Source of the DNA: Longimicrobium sp.
GTDB lineage: Bacteria; Gemmatimonadota; Gemmatimonadetes; Longimicrobiales; Longimicrobiaceae
Reading direction: 5' to 3'
Assembly: GCF_036388275.1 (NCBI RefSeq)
Contig: NZ_DASVSF010000110.1
Coordinates: 186,001-250,000, forward strand
Length of the DNA: 64,000 nt
The notes under the pieces were generated by a model. That model made no database searches and was not told the DNA's origin. It was given only the letters and a program-made list of their open reading frames with translations. Below, piece by piece: positions 8,582 through 17,148 of the stretch; position 1 is the stretch's first letter, and every line of letters starts with the position of its first letter. Made by a program: the position numbers and the translations under genes.

Positions 8582-9153
8582 CCCGTTCCCTCCGGTCCAT
8601 AGCTGGCCACCAGCTTCTCCTTCAGCATCCTCCGCGCCCGGAACAGGTGGCTCTTCACCGTTCCTTCCGGCAGATCCATCACGGCCGCGATCTCGCCGAC
8701 GGCCATCTCTTCCAGGTGATACAGCGTCACCACCGTACGGTACTGAACCGGCAGCTCGTCCACCCGCGCGCGGACGAAGGCGCGCAGCTGGGCGCCCTCG
8801 GCCTCGTCCAGCGGCGACGCGCGCGTGCCCGGCAACTGGTCGACGGCCGTTCCGCCCGTTTCGTCGGGGCGCAGGTCGTCGTACAGCGGAATGCGGCGCC
8901 GCTCCAGGTGGTTCAGGCTCAGCCGGTACGCGATGCGTGCGATCCAGGTGGACAGCGCCGACTCGTGGGCGAACTGGTCGAGCTTCTGGTACACGCGGAT
9001 GAAGACGTCCTGGCACACCTCTTCGCGGTCGCGCGGGTCGCGGACGATGCGGAAGACGACGTGGCTCACCAGGCGCTGGTGCGTGTGCACCAGCTCCCGG
9101 AAGGCGTCGCGGTCGCCCGCGAGCACTCGTGCCACCATCTCCCGATCGCTCAT
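8578..9153 (-). CDS. ECF-family RNA polymerase sigma factor
   Basis: This 191-residue sigma-70 family protein has only regions 2 and 4, as ECF factors do. Region 2 contains EEVCQDVFIRVYQKLDQF and STWIARIAYRLSLNHLERRR. Region 4 contains LPVQYRTVVTLYHLEEM, then the helix-turn-helix VGEIAAVMDLPEGTVKSHLF and RARRMLKEKL. It would direct RNA polymerase to a small set of promoters. The start MSDREM at 9153 is chosen because codons upstream lie in repeat sequence. The next gene, overlapping its stop, encodes a small membrane protein, probably its regulator. Confidence 0.92.
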   Translation of the reverse strand: MSDREMVARVLAGDRDAFRELVHTHQRLVSHVVFRIVRDPRDREEVCQDVFIRVYQKLDQFAHESALSTWIARIAYRLSLNHLERRRIPLYDDLRPDETGGTAVDQLPGTRASPLDEAEGAQLRAFVRARVDELPVQYRTVVTLYHLEEMAVGEIAAVMDLPEGTVKSHLFRARRMLKEKLVASYGPEGTG

Positions 9154-9183
9154 TTCCCGTTGGACAAGGTCATCGCGGGTTCG

Positions 9184-9510
9184 GTTGCAGGGGGGGCCCT
9201 CCCCCGGCCCCTCCCCGCACAAACTGCGTGCGGAGAGGGGGAACTTCGGCGAGGTTCGATGGGCTGCCTCGCATGCCTTGGGAGCCCCCTTCCCCCGGCC
9301 CCCTTCCCCCGCTGCGCAGGGGAGGGGGAGAACTTCGGTCGCGCTTCCGCTGTCCCCGCCGCGGGTTCACTCACTCCTGCATCGACGTGCAACCGAACCG
9401 CGAGACCCCCTGTCCATCGTTGCAGGTGGACGAGGCACGTGCAACCGATCTCCGGGTCGGCCTGTCCATCCTGAATGAGGCGCCGATCCGGGGCCTCGCG
9501 CAACCCCGAT
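9184..9510. repeat. Intergenic repeats between divergent genes, no gene
   Basis: Two minus-oriented copies of the G-rich hairpin family occupy about 9190-9250 (core GCACAAACTGCGTGC) and 9285-9345 (core CCCCCGCTGCGCAGG). Both carry the GGGGGAGAACTTCGG right flank. The remainder (9346-9510) is non-repeated and has no gene or convincing promoter that I can see. Confidence 0.7.
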
Positions 9511-9530
9511 GAATGCCCTTGGAGGTCACG

Positions 9531-9917
9531 ATGTGGGAAAGTCCTGTGCTCGTTTTCATCAGCTTCTTCGCCTTCATCCTGGGCACCACCAAGGTGCTCT
9601 CCGACAACTGGACGAAGCGCAAGCTGATCGAGGCGCGGGTGTCGGAAGACATCATCCGCGCGCTGTTCCGCAAGGAATCCGATCCAGAGATGTTCGCCGC
9701 CCTCAAGTGGGGGATCGTGCTGGCGGCGCTGGGCCTGGGGCTGATCGTATCGCAGTACCTGCCCTCGCGGTTCGAGGAGCCGCTGGCCTGGGGCGTGGTG
9801 CTGGTGTTCGGCGGCGTGGGGCTGCTGGCCTACTACGCCACCGCCCGCGCCGTGCTGCGGCGCGAGGCTGTCACGAATCCCGAGCGGCACCGCGGAATTT
9901 CGGACGAGCGCATCTGA
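9531..9917 (+). CDS. Small two-part membrane protein (DUF6249-like)
   Basis: This 128-residue protein has an N-terminal membrane segment (SPVLVFISFFAFILG), a basic amphipathic stretch (NWTKRKLIEARVSEDIIRAL) with an acidic FRKESDPEMFAAL, then two membrane helices (about 60-80 and 88-108). The layout resembles DUF6249 proteins, which have no established function and are often encoded beside ECF sigma factors. Here it is divergent from the sigma-factor gene. The ATG at 9531 is preceded by a good Shine-Dalgarno sequence, GGAGG at 9521-9525; an in-frame ATG at 9513 has none. Confidence 0.7.
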   Translation: MWESPVLVFISFFAFILGTTKVLSDNWTKRKLIEARVSEDIIRALFRKESDPEMFAALKWGIVLAALGLGLIVSQYLPSRFEEPLAWGVVLVFGGVGLLAYYATARAVLRREAVTNPERHRGISDERI

Positions 9918-9975
9918 GCCCGTCCAAGCCACGACACAGGTCCCGACAGAGGCGACCTTTCAACCTGAGACATAG

Positions 9976-11508
9976 ATGATGAACAAGACCATCGCCATCA
10001 CCCTCGCCGCCCTCCTGGCGGCGAGCCCCGCGCGGGCCCAGCAGCAGCCCGCGCCCGCCGGTCCGTCCGGCGCACCCGCCCCGGTGCAGATCCCCGCGAC
10101 GCCCGCCGGGACGGCCGCCCGCGCCTTCATGGACGCGGTGAACGCAGGCGATTCGGCGGCCCTGCACGCGTTCGTGGAGCGGCACGTGTCGCCGACGCTG
10201 GCCATGGGGTGGACCCCCGCCCGGTACGAGGCCATGTTCGCCCGGCTGGTGCGGCAGAGCGGTGGCGGGCTGCAGCCCGGGCGCCTGATGGACCAGGGCG
10301 ACCCCAACTACCTGGGCGTGATCTTCCAGACCCGCTCCGGCGGGCGCGTGGGAGTGGAGTTCGTCGCCGACCCCGCCGACCCCGCACGGATGAAGCTGAT
10401 CGAACTGCACCCGATGCCGCCACGCGGCGCGCGTCCGGAGTTTCCGCAGGGCAAGGTGGACGAGGCTACCGTCGCCGCGGCAGTCGCCCGCCACGTGGTC
10501 GCGGCGGCGGAGGCGGACCGGTTCAGCGGGGTGGTGCTGCTGGCCCGGGGCGGGCGCATCGTCCATCACCAGGCGTACGGGATGGCGGACCGTGATGCCG
10601 GCCGGGCGAACACGCTCGACACCCGCATCGGCACGGGCTCGGTGCCCAAGATGATCACCGGCGTTGCGGTCGCCCAGCTGGTGGAGCAGGGCAGGCTCAA
10701 GTTCACCGACACGCTGGGCGCCGTGCTCCCCGACTACCCCAACGAGGATGCGCGGCGGCACGTGACCATCCACCACCTGCTGACCCACACGGCCGGCGTC
10801 GGCGACCCGTTCCTGTCGCCCGGCTACGTGCGGGGCACCCGGTACGCCACCCCGCGGGAGTGGATGGCGCTCTTCGCAAACGAGCCGCTGGCGTTTCGCC
10901 CCGGCGAGCGGATGCAGTACAGCAACGGCGGATACGCGGTGCTGGCAGCCGTGGTGGAGCGGGTGAGCGGGCAGCCGTTCGGGGAGTACGTGCGCGACCA
11001 CGTGTTTCGCCCGGCGGGGATGGCCGTCGCGGATTTGGATGCGTATCGGCGGCTGCCGTGGGCCCGCGGCTACTCGCGCCCGCCGGAGACGGACCCCATG
11101 GGGCTGGAGCCGCGCCGGAGCAACGAGTGGATGGTGGGCAGCCAGGGTCCGTCGACGGACCTGAACGGCTTCGGCGGCATCGCCCTGACGGCGGAAGACC
11201 TGTTCCTGTTCACCCGCGCTCTGCGCGAGCACCGGCTGCTGGGCGCGGAGATGACGCGGACGGCGCTGGAAGGAAAGGTGGACGTGGGTCCCGGCGCCCC
11301 GGTGAAGTACGCGTACGGCTTCTACGTGGCTGCGTTCCCCGACTCGCACCCTGAGATCGGCCACAGCGGCGGCGGCAGCGCCTCCGGCATCGGCGCCGAC
11401 GTGGAGATGGTGGGCGACTGGACGCTGGTGGTGCTGAGCAACTACGACCTGGAGCAGGACCTGCGCCCCATGGCCGGGCCGGTGCTGGGGTTCCTGGCCC
11501 GCCAGTAG
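9976..11508 (+). CDS. Exported serine beta-lactamase-like hydrolase
   Basis: This 510-residue protein has a signal peptide (MMNKTIAITLAALLAASPARA). Residues about 38-140 look like a small NTF2/SnoaL-type domain, which often precedes such hydrolases. The rest is the class C beta-lactamase/penicillin-binding-protein-like fold. The catalytic Ser222 and Lys225 are in GSVPK, the Tyr-x-Asn motif is YSN at about 315, and the third motif is HSG at about 463. Members are usually esterases, D-amino-acid peptidases or of unknown specificity, so true beta-lactamase activity should not be assumed. A strong palindrome follows the gene. Confidence 0.88.
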   Translation: MMNKTIAITLAALLAASPARAQQQPAPAGPSGAPAPVQIPATPAGTAARAFMDAVNAGDSAALHAFVERHVSPTLAMGWTPARYEAMFARLVRQSGGGLQPGRLMDQGDPNYLGVIFQTRSGGRVGVEFVADPADPARMKLIELHPMPPRGARPEFPQGKVDEATVAAAVARHVVAAAEADRFSGVVLLARGGRIVHHQAYGMADRDAGRANTLDTRIGTGSVPKMITGVAVAQLVEQGRLKFTDTLGAVLPDYPNEDARRHVTIHHLLTHTAGVGDPFLSPGYVRGTRYATPREWMALFANEPLAFRPGERMQYSNGGYAVLAAVVERVSGQPFGEYVRDHVFRPAGMAVADLDAYRRLPWARGYSRPPETDPMGLEPRRSNEWMVGSQGPSTDLNGFGGIALTAEDLFLFTRALREHRLLGAEMTRTALEGKVDVGPGAPVKYAYGFYVAAFPDSHPEIGHSGGGSASGIGADVEMVGDWTLVVLSNYDLEQDLRPMAGPVLGFLARQ

Positions 11509-11531
11509 ACGTCGCGAGCGCTAACAGCAAT

Positions 11532-11559
11532 CGACCCTCCCCGGCGCCGGGGAGGGTCG
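11532..11559 (+). terminator. Perfect palindrome after the serine hydrolase gene
   Basis: A perfect 28-bp palindrome with arm CGACCCTCCCCGGC starts 24 bases after the stop codon. The following bases (CCGCGTTTGTAG) include only a short T run, so it is a strong hairpin but a weak textbook terminator. Confidence 0.65.
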
Positions 11560-11570
11560 CCGCGTTTGTA

Positions 11571-11916
11571 GTGCACCCAGGGCGGGCCACACCCTTCCAC
11601 TCACACGAAGGCAAGCCAGTCCGCGCAGGCGGACTTCGTGTGGTCGTTGCAGCGAATTCATTCGCCCGTGCAGACCTGAGGCGGCTCCACAACCAGGGCC
11701 CCGAGTCCCGAGTTCCGACTCCGGAGTCCCAGGGTTCCCTGCCGCTGCCGCGCCCAGCCTTAGAAGTGCCTCAGGCTAGATCCTTCGGCCCGCGACGGGT
11801 GTGCTACGGGTCGGTTCGGTGCGCCTGGGCCTCAGGATGACAGGTTTGCGGCGGTGGGTTCGGATTCTCCCCTCTCCGCACAGCAGTACCGTGCGGGGAG
11901 GGGACAGGGGAGGGGC
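11571..11916. repeat. Intergenic repeat mosaic, no gene
   Basis: It contains a minus-oriented GAATTCGCTGCAAC-type element (11611-11666, hairpin AGTCCGC/GCGGACT), an ATCCTTCGGCCCGC...CCTCAGGATGACAG element (about 11774-11842) and a CCCCTCTCCGCAC hairpin element (about 11865-11916) that abuts the end of the carboxypeptidase gene. The middle part holds short direct repeats around GAGTCCCGAGTTCC. Confidence 0.75.
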
Positions 11917-13476
11917 CTACTCCAGCCCGTACACCGCCCGCAGTTTGCCGCGCAGGTTGGCCAGCAGCGGCGCGGGGCTCAGCGGGCGGCCGGTGGCGCG
12001 CTGGCAGAGCTCGGGCGCGGTGTAGCGCCGGCCGTGTGCGTGCACGTTCGTCTTCAGCCAGGCCAGCAGATCGCCGAACTCGCCCGCCCGGAGCTGGGCG
12101 TCGAGGTCCGGGATGGCCTCGCCAATGGCTTCCCACAGCTGCGCCGCGTACAGGTTGCCCAGCGCGTAGGTGGGAAAGTAGCCCACGGCACCCATCGACC
12201 AGTGGATGTCCTGCATGGCGCCTCGCGCGTCGTCGGGCACCGTCAGCCCCAGGTCGCTCCGGATGCGCTCGTTCCAGGCGCCGGGGAGGTCGCGCACGGC
12301 CAAGTCGCCCTTGAGCATGGCGCGCTCCAGGTCGAAGCGCAGCATGATGTGAAGGTTGTACGTGGCCTCGTCGCTCTCGATGCGGATCAGGTTGGGCTCG
12401 ACCACGTTCAGCCCGCGGAACACCGTCTCCGCGTCCAGCGCCGAGATGGCCTCGCTCCCCGCCTGCGCCTGCAGGCGGGGCAGGGCCCACTCCCAGAAGG
12501 GCCGGCCGCGCCCCACCAGGTTTTCCCACATCCGGGACTGGCTTTCGTGAATGCCCATGCTGGCGGCCTCGGCCAGGGGCTGACCGAATCGCTCGGCCTT
12601 GGGCAGGTTTTGCTCGTACAGCCCGTGCCCCACCTCGTGCATGCTGGAGTGCAGCGCGCTCAGGAACTGCGCCTCGTCGTAGCGCGTGGTCAGGCGCGTG
12701 TCGCCGGGGCCGGCGCCCTCGCAGAACGGGTGGGTGGACACGTCCAGCCGCCCGGCGCTGAAGTCGAACCCCATCCGCTCCACGACGCTTCGATTGAACG
12801 CCTCCTGCCGTTCGACGGAGAGCGGGATGTTCATCCACGACGTGTCGGGACGGTTGCCGCTCTCCCCCAACTCGCGGATCAGCGGCACCAGCCCCGCCCG
12901 CAGCTCACCGAACACGCGGTCCAGTTCGGCGGCGCGCATTCCGGGCTCGTAGTTGTCGAGCAAGGCGTCGTACAGCTCTCCGCCCTCGGGCACACCCACG
13001 TGCTCGGCCGTCCGCTGGTTCAGCACCATCAGCTTTTCCAGCCAGGGGGCGAACGCCGCGAAGTCGTGCCGCTCCCGCGCGTCGCGCCAGGTGTGCATCG
13101 CCAGCGTGGTGGTCTCGGCCATCTCGCGGACGAGCGCCATCGGCAGGCGGGTCGCGTGCTGGTAGTCGCGATCCAGGTTGAGGACGTTGGCCGCCGCGTC
13201 CGGGTCGGCCATCAGCTCGGCGTCCGCCAAGCAGCGGGCGATCAGCTCGCCCAGCTCGGGGCGGGTGCGCCGCTCGTGCACCAGCGACGACAGGAGCGAC
13301 GCCTGCTCCCCGCGCAGGGCCGCGGCGGCGGGAGGCATCATCACCTCCTGGTCCCATCCCAGCGTGGCGGAAACGGAGCCCAGCGTGGCGATGTCGCGCA
13401 TCTCGCGCAGCAGCTGGTCGTACGGCGTCTGGCCCTGGGCCTCGGGCGCGGAGGCCGTCTGGAGCGTATCGGTCAT
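11917..13476 (-). CDS. M32-family carboxypeptidase (thermostable carboxypeptidase Taq type)
   Basis: This 519-residue cytoplasmic metallocarboxypeptidase matches the usual M32 length. The zinc motif HEVGH is at residues 280-284 (in MHEVGHGLYEQN), followed by the family-specific IHESQSRMWEN, which supplies the third ligand. Other M32 blocks are visible: LGWDQEVMMP near the N-terminus, STHPFCEG, RYDEAQF and the C-terminal NLYAAQLW. It removes C-terminal amino acids from peptides, except those penultimate to certain prolines in characterised members. It is a single gene between repeat blocks, with no partner. Confidence 0.95.
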   Translation of the reverse strand: MTDTLQTASAPEAQGQTPYDQLLREMRDIATLGSVSATLGWDQEVMMPPAAAALRGEQASLLSSLVHERRTRPELGELIARCLADAELMADPDAAANVLNLDRDYQHATRLPMALVREMAETTTLAMHTWRDARERHDFAAFAPWLEKLMVLNQRTAEHVGVPEGGELYDALLDNYEPGMRAAELDRVFGELRAGLVPLIRELGESGNRPDTSWMNIPLSVERQEAFNRSVVERMGFDFSAGRLDVSTHPFCEGAGPGDTRLTTRYDEAQFLSALHSSMHEVGHGLYEQNLPKAERFGQPLAEAASMGIHESQSRMWENLVGRGRPFWEWALPRLQAQAGSEAISALDAETVFRGLNVVEPNLIRIESDEATYNLHIMLRFDLERAMLKGDLAVRDLPGAWNERIRSDLGLTVPDDARGAMQDIHWSMGAVGYFPTYALGNLYAAQLWEAIGEAIPDLDAQLRAGEFGDLLAWLKTNVHAHGRRYTAPELCQRATGRPLSPAPLLANLRGKLRAVYGLE

Positions 13477-13499
13477 CGGGTCGCGGTCGGTTCGGTTGA

Positions 13500-13822
13500 T
13501 GGATGCGCGTCAGCCCGGTGTGTACCCCCTCTCCCACGCTGTTTGTGGGAGAGGGTGGCACGCGTGTCAGCGCGGCCGGGTGAGGGCCCCAAGGCAGCCG
13601 AGGCCTCGGCATCAGTGACCGCTGCCGCGCTCTGGCCATTACGTGCCCTCGGATAGATCCTTCGGCCCGCGACGGGTCTGCCGCGGCTCGGCCGGGCGCG
13701 CCTGGGCCTCAGGATGACAGAATGGGCGCGCGACAAATTCTGGCTCACACGAGAGCAGGCCAGTCCGCGCAGGCGGACTTCGTGTCCTTGTTGCAGCGAC
13801 TTCAGTCGCCCGTGCCCGGTCA
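13500..13822. repeat. Intergenic repeat mosaic, no gene
   Basis: It contains a minus-oriented CCCTCTCCCAC hairpin element (about 13520-13560), an ATCCTTCGGCCCGC...CTCAGGATGACAG element (about 13655-13722) and a decayed minus-oriented copy of the GAATTCGCTGCAAC-type element (about 13755-13811; GACTTCAGTCGCC replaces GAATTCATTCGCC). No gene is supported. Confidence 0.75.
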
Positions 13823-13905
13823 GGTGAGGGCCCCGTGCCAAGTGGGGTGAGGGCCCCTGGCGAGGCTCTGGTGAGGGTCCTTGGCCAGGCTCGGGTGAGG
13901 ACCCT
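13823..13905. repeat. ~24-bp tandem repeat touching the purB stop
   Basis: The unit GGTGAGGGYCC followed by a variable GGC-rich part starts at 13823, 13846, 13870 and 13894 (periods 23, 24, 24). The last partial unit reaches the stop codon of purB, so the 3' end of that transcript carries the repeat. Confidence 0.75.
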
Positions 13906-15340
13906 ACACCTTAAGCTCGGGAGCGGCCTCGCCGACGGCGTCGGGGTAGCGGGCGAGGACGGGGGCGACCCACTCGTTCAGGAACTCGTCCACCTGGGCG
14001 GGCGCGCGGCCCACGTACAGCTCCGGGCGCAGGTCCTCTTCCAACTCCTCGCGCGAAACGCCGAACGCCGCATCCGCCGCGATCCGGTCCATCAGGTCGT
14101 TCGGGAGGCCGTGCTGCTTCACCTGGCGCCCCGCCTCGATGCTGTGCACGCGCACCCGCTCGTGCAGGTCCTGGCGGTCGCCGCCGCGCTTGGCGGCGCG
14201 CATCATCAGGTTTTCCGTGGCCATGAAGGGAAGTTCCTCCATTAGCCGCCGCCGGATCATCTCCGGATAGACGACCATCCCCGACGCCACGTTGTGCATC
14301 AGCAGCAGCACGGCGTCCACCGAGAGATACCCCTCCGGAACCGCGATGCGCTTGTTGGCCGAGTCGTCCAGGGTGCGCTCGAACCACTGGCTGGCGGCGG
14401 TGAACGCAGGGTCGATCACCAGCGCAATGGCGTGACGGGCCAGCGCGTTGATCCGTTCGCAGCGCATGGGATTGCGCTTGTACGGCATGGCCGACGAACC
14501 GATCTGCTGCTCCTCGAACGGCTCCTCCACCTCCTTCAGGTGCGAGAGCAGGCGCACGTCGTTGGCGAACTTCGACGCCGACTGCGCCACGCCCGAGAGC
14601 GTCGAAAGGCAGCCGTAGTCCACCTTGCGCGGATACGTCTGCCCGCCGACGCCGTACACCTGCTCGAAGCCCATCTTTTCGGCGATCAGCCGCGTCAGCC
14701 GTTCCGCCTTCTCCCCGTCTCCCTCGAACAGGTCCACGAAGCTGGCCTGCGTGCCCGTGGTCCCGCGCGAGCCGTGGAACCGGAGCGTCTGGATGCGGAA
14801 CTCCACCTCTTCCAGGTCCAGCAGCAGGTCCTGGATCCACAGCGTCGCGCGCTTGCCGACCGTAGTGGGCTGCGCCGGCTGAAAGTGGGTGAACCCCAGC
14901 GTGGGCAGGTCGCGGTAGCGCCGCGCGAACCCGGAAAGGGCCGCGACGGTGGCGACGATGCGCCGGGCGACCAGCCTCAGCGCCTCGCGGTGCTGGATGA
15001 GGTCGGTGTTGTCGCCGACGTACGCGCTGGTGGCGCCCAGGTGGATGATGGCGCGTGCCTCGGGCGCCTGCTCGCCCAGGTGGTGCACGTGCGCCATCAC
15101 GTCGTGGCGAAGCTGGCGCTCCAACTCGGCCGCGCGCTTCAGGTCGAAGTCGTCCAGGTGCGCGCGGATGGCCGCGACCGCCTCGTCCGGAATCGGCAGC
15201 CCCAGCTCGCGTTCGGCCTCGGCGAGCGCCAGCCACAGCCGCCGCCACGTGCCGAATTTGAACTTCGGCGAAAAGATGTACGACATCTCCGCCGAGGCGT
15301 ATCGCTCGGTCAGCGGATTGGAATATCGGTCGATCGACAT
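13904..15340 (-). CDS. purB: Adenylosuccinate lyase
   Basis: This 478-residue member of the fumarase/aspartase superfamily catalyses two steps of purine synthesis: cleavage of SAICAR and of adenylosuccinate, each releasing fumarate. The family signature is GSSAMPYKRNPMRCER. Other active-site blocks are HLGATSAYVGDNTD, TLGFTHFQPAQPTT and GTTGTQASF. It is the longer type, related to animal enzymes, with an early SNPLTERYAS block. The start MSIDRYSN at 15340 is chosen because translation upstream runs antisense to the glyoxalase gene. It is last in the truA-glyoxalase-purB operon, 14 bases after the glyoxalase gene. Confidence 0.96.
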   Translation of the reverse strand: MSIDRYSNPLTERYASAEMSYIFSPKFKFGTWRRLWLALAEAERELGLPIPDEAVAAIRAHLDDFDLKRAAELERQLRHDVMAHVHHLGEQAPEARAIIHLGATSAYVGDNTDLIQHREALRLVARRIVATVAALSGFARRYRDLPTLGFTHFQPAQPTTVGKRATLWIQDLLLDLEEVEFRIQTLRFHGSRGTTGTQASFVDLFEGDGEKAERLTRLIAEKMGFEQVYGVGGQTYPRKVDYGCLSTLSGVAQSASKFANDVRLLSHLKEVEEPFEEQQIGSSAMPYKRNPMRCERINALARHAIALVIDPAFTAASQWFERTLDDSANKRIAVPEGYLSVDAVLLLMHNVASGMVVYPEMIRRRLMEELPFMATENLMMRAAKRGGDRQDLHERVRVHSIEAGRQVKQHGLPNDLMDRIAADAAFGVSREELEEDLRPELYVGRAPAQVDEFLNEWVAPVLARYPDAVGEAAPELKV

Positions 15341-15354
15341 CGTCGTTTTCGGGA

Positions 15355-15759
15355 TCAGGTCGGCTCGCGCCGTAGCTCCAGCAGGTCCCACAGGTTGCCG
15401 TACAGGTCCTGGAACACGGCCACGGTTCCGTAGCTTTCCTCGCGCGGCGGCTCGATGAAGCGCACGCCGCGCTCCGTGAACGCGCGGTGGTCGCACCAAA
15501 AGTCGTCCGTGTGCAGGAACCAGGCGACGCGCCCGCCGGTCTGGTCACCCACGCGAGCCTCCTGCTCGGGGGTGGCGGCGCGCGCGAGCAGCAGCCCGGC
15601 CCCGGTGGACCCCCGGGGACGCACGACCACCCAGCGCTTCCCCGCGCCGAGCGCGGTGTCCTCCACCAGCTCGAACCCGAGCACGGTGGTGAAGAACGCG
15701 ATGGCCTCGTCGTAGTCGCGCACGACGAAGGTCGCCGCGCCGATCGTCTGCATCGACAC
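15355..15759 (-). CDS. Glyoxalase/bleomycin-resistance (VOC) family protein
   Basis: This 134-residue protein is a single vicinal-oxygen-chelate unit pair. It begins with ATFVVRDYDEAIAFFTTVLGFELVED and ends with a FQDLYGNLWDLLEL strand, the typical 'D..GN..el' finish that carries the metal-ligand Glu. Members include glyoxalase I, dioxygenases and antibiotic-binding proteins, so the specific activity is unknown. It lies between truA (6 bases) and purB (14 bases) in one operon. Confidence 0.88.
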   Translation of the reverse strand: MSMQTIGAATFVVRDYDEAIAFFTTVLGFELVEDTALGAGKRWVVVRPRGSTGAGLLLARAATPEQEARVGDQTGGRVAWFLHTDDFWCDHRAFTERGVRFIEPPREESYGTVAVFQDLYGNLWDLLELRREPT

Positions 15760-15765
15760 GACGAC

Positions 15766-16575
15766 CTACGGCACCAGCTGCGGCCCGCGCCTGCGCGGCG
15801 GCTTCGTCCCCGCGTCGGCCGGATAGGCGACGCCGGTCAGGAACAGCCCCTCGGGAGGCGCGGGGGACGATGTTTCCAGCCCCGGCTCGTTCGCCAGCAG
15901 CGCGTCCATCACCTCCGGCGGCCGCTGACCCAGGCCGATGTCCACCAGCGTCCCCGTCAGGTAGCGCACCATGTGGTGAAGGAAGCGGTTGGCGCTGATG
16001 TGAAACTCCAGCCCGATCCCCTCCCACGGCGCCCAGCGCGCCTCGGTGACGGTGCAGCGGTCGCCGCGCTCTTCCTGCCCCGCCTTGGCGAACGCTTTGA
16101 ACGAGTGCTCGCCTACGATGCGCTCCGTCGCGCGTTCCATCGCCAGCAGGTCCACGGGGCGCACGAGGGGCCAGCACCAGGGCGAGCGGAAGGGCGAATC
16201 GGCCTCGGCGGCCAGGCCCACGCGGTAGACGTAGGACCGCGTGGTGGCGTCGTAGCGCGGATGGAAGTAGGGTGGCGCCTCGGCGGCGTCGGCGATCCAC
16301 ACGTCGTCGGGAACCAGCGCGTTCATGGCGCGGCGCAGCGCGGGCGCCGTCCAGCGTCCCGGCACGTCGGTGGCGGCCACCTGCCCGGTGGCGTGCACGC
16401 CGCGGTCGGTGCGCCCGGAGCCGATGACGGGGCAGGGGCCGTTGGTCAGCTTGGCCAGCACGACCTCCAGCTCGCCCTGCACCGTGCGCTGGTCGGGCTG
16501 CACCTGCCAGCCGTGAAAGGCGCGGCCGTCGTAGTGGATCGTAAGGCGGATTCGCCGCCGCTCGGGAATGTTCAT
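15766..16575 (-). CDS. truA: tRNA pseudouridine(38-40) synthase
   Basis: This 269-residue enzyme converts uridines 38-40 of the tRNA anticodon stem-loop to pseudouridine. The catalytic Asp (about residue 57) is in GSGRTDRGVHATGQVA. Other TruA blocks are DGRAFHGWQ near the start, ARYDA-like PRYDATTRSYVYR in the middle, EHSFKAF, and NRFLHHMVRYLTGTLVDIG. The length is normal for the family. It heads the minus-strand operon with the glyoxalase and purB genes. A TAGCTT box lies only 9 bases before its ATG. Confidence 0.96.
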   Translation of the reverse strand: MNIPERRRIRLTIHYDGRAFHGWQVQPDQRTVQGELEVVLAKLTNGPCPVIGSGRTDRGVHATGQVAATDVPGRWTAPALRRAMNALVPDDVWIADAAEAPPYFHPRYDATTRSYVYRVGLAAEADSPFRSPWCWPLVRPVDLLAMERATERIVGEHSFKAFAKAGQEERGDRCTVTEARWAPWEGIGLEFHISANRFLHHMVRYLTGTLVDIGLGQRPPEVMDALLANEPGLETSSPAPPEGLFLTGVAYPADAGTKPPRRRGPQLVP

Positions 16576-16584
16576 CGCGGCGCC

Positions 16585-16613
16585 AAGCTAGGCCCCGCCG
16601 CGCCCGCGCGAAA
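16585..16613 (-). promoter_or_regulatory. Possible truA operon promoter
   Basis: On the minus strand TAGCTT (16590-16585) sits 9 bases before the truA ATG, 17 bases after a poor -35 (TTTCGC). The -10 is identical to that of the site-2 protease gene. If real, the transcript would have almost no leader. Confidence 0.3.
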
Positions 16614-16839
16614 GTGCGCCGATGGGCGCATCGATCGTGAAAACCGGCTCCCGATGCCATCGCGAGAGGCCGGCCACACCACACCCGACACCGCGCCGTC
16701 GGACATTGCGAGCAGAGGCATCCGCCAGACATGAGGAGAGACGCGCGGATGGTCGTCGGGAGCCAGGGACGCGTGGCATGTGGGGCGACCACTTCCGTCA
16801 TGCGTGGTTCGAGTTTTAAGCGGCATCAGTTTCTGCGCA

Positions 16840-17062
16840 CCACCACTGGGGCCCCTCCCCCGGCCCCTCCCCGCACGGTACTGCTGTGCGGAGAGGGGAG
16901 AACTTCGGACGGGGGTCAGCCGAGCTCGCTCACGCTGCGGGGTCCCCCTCTCCCGGCCTCTCCCCCGCAAACTGCGCGGGAGAGAGGAGCACTTCGATCG
17001 CGGCTCACGTACCTTCGCACTTTCGCACTCACGCACTCACGTACTCCCACACTTCCCGCCTC
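16840..17062. repeat. Intergenic repeats between truA and the GAF gene
   Basis: Two minus-oriented G-rich hairpin elements (about 16850-16910, with CGGTACTGCTGTGCGG; and about 16950-17000, with GCAAACTGCGCGGG) are followed by a run of short repeats (about 16998-17055) that reads on the minus strand as GTGAGTGCG/GAAAGTGCG units. The same octamer family recurs at about 56996-57040. The rest of 16576-16840 contains no gene that I can support. Confidence 0.7.
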
Positions 17063-17067
17063 CCCGA

Positions 17068-17096
17068 TTGACACCCGCACCCCGCCCCGGTAGCAT
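17068..17096 (+). promoter_or_regulatory. Consensus promoter of the GAF-trpD operon
   Basis: TTGACA (17068-17073), a 17-base spacer and TAGCAT (17091-17096) match the primary-sigma consensus with a TANNNT -10. Predicted transcription starts near 17103, giving a leader of about 46 bases before the ATG at 17149. Confidence 0.7.
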
Positions 17097-17148
17097 TCCG
17101 AACTCCTTTCCGCGCACAACGATCCACCCTTTGTCCAACTCCGGCGCC

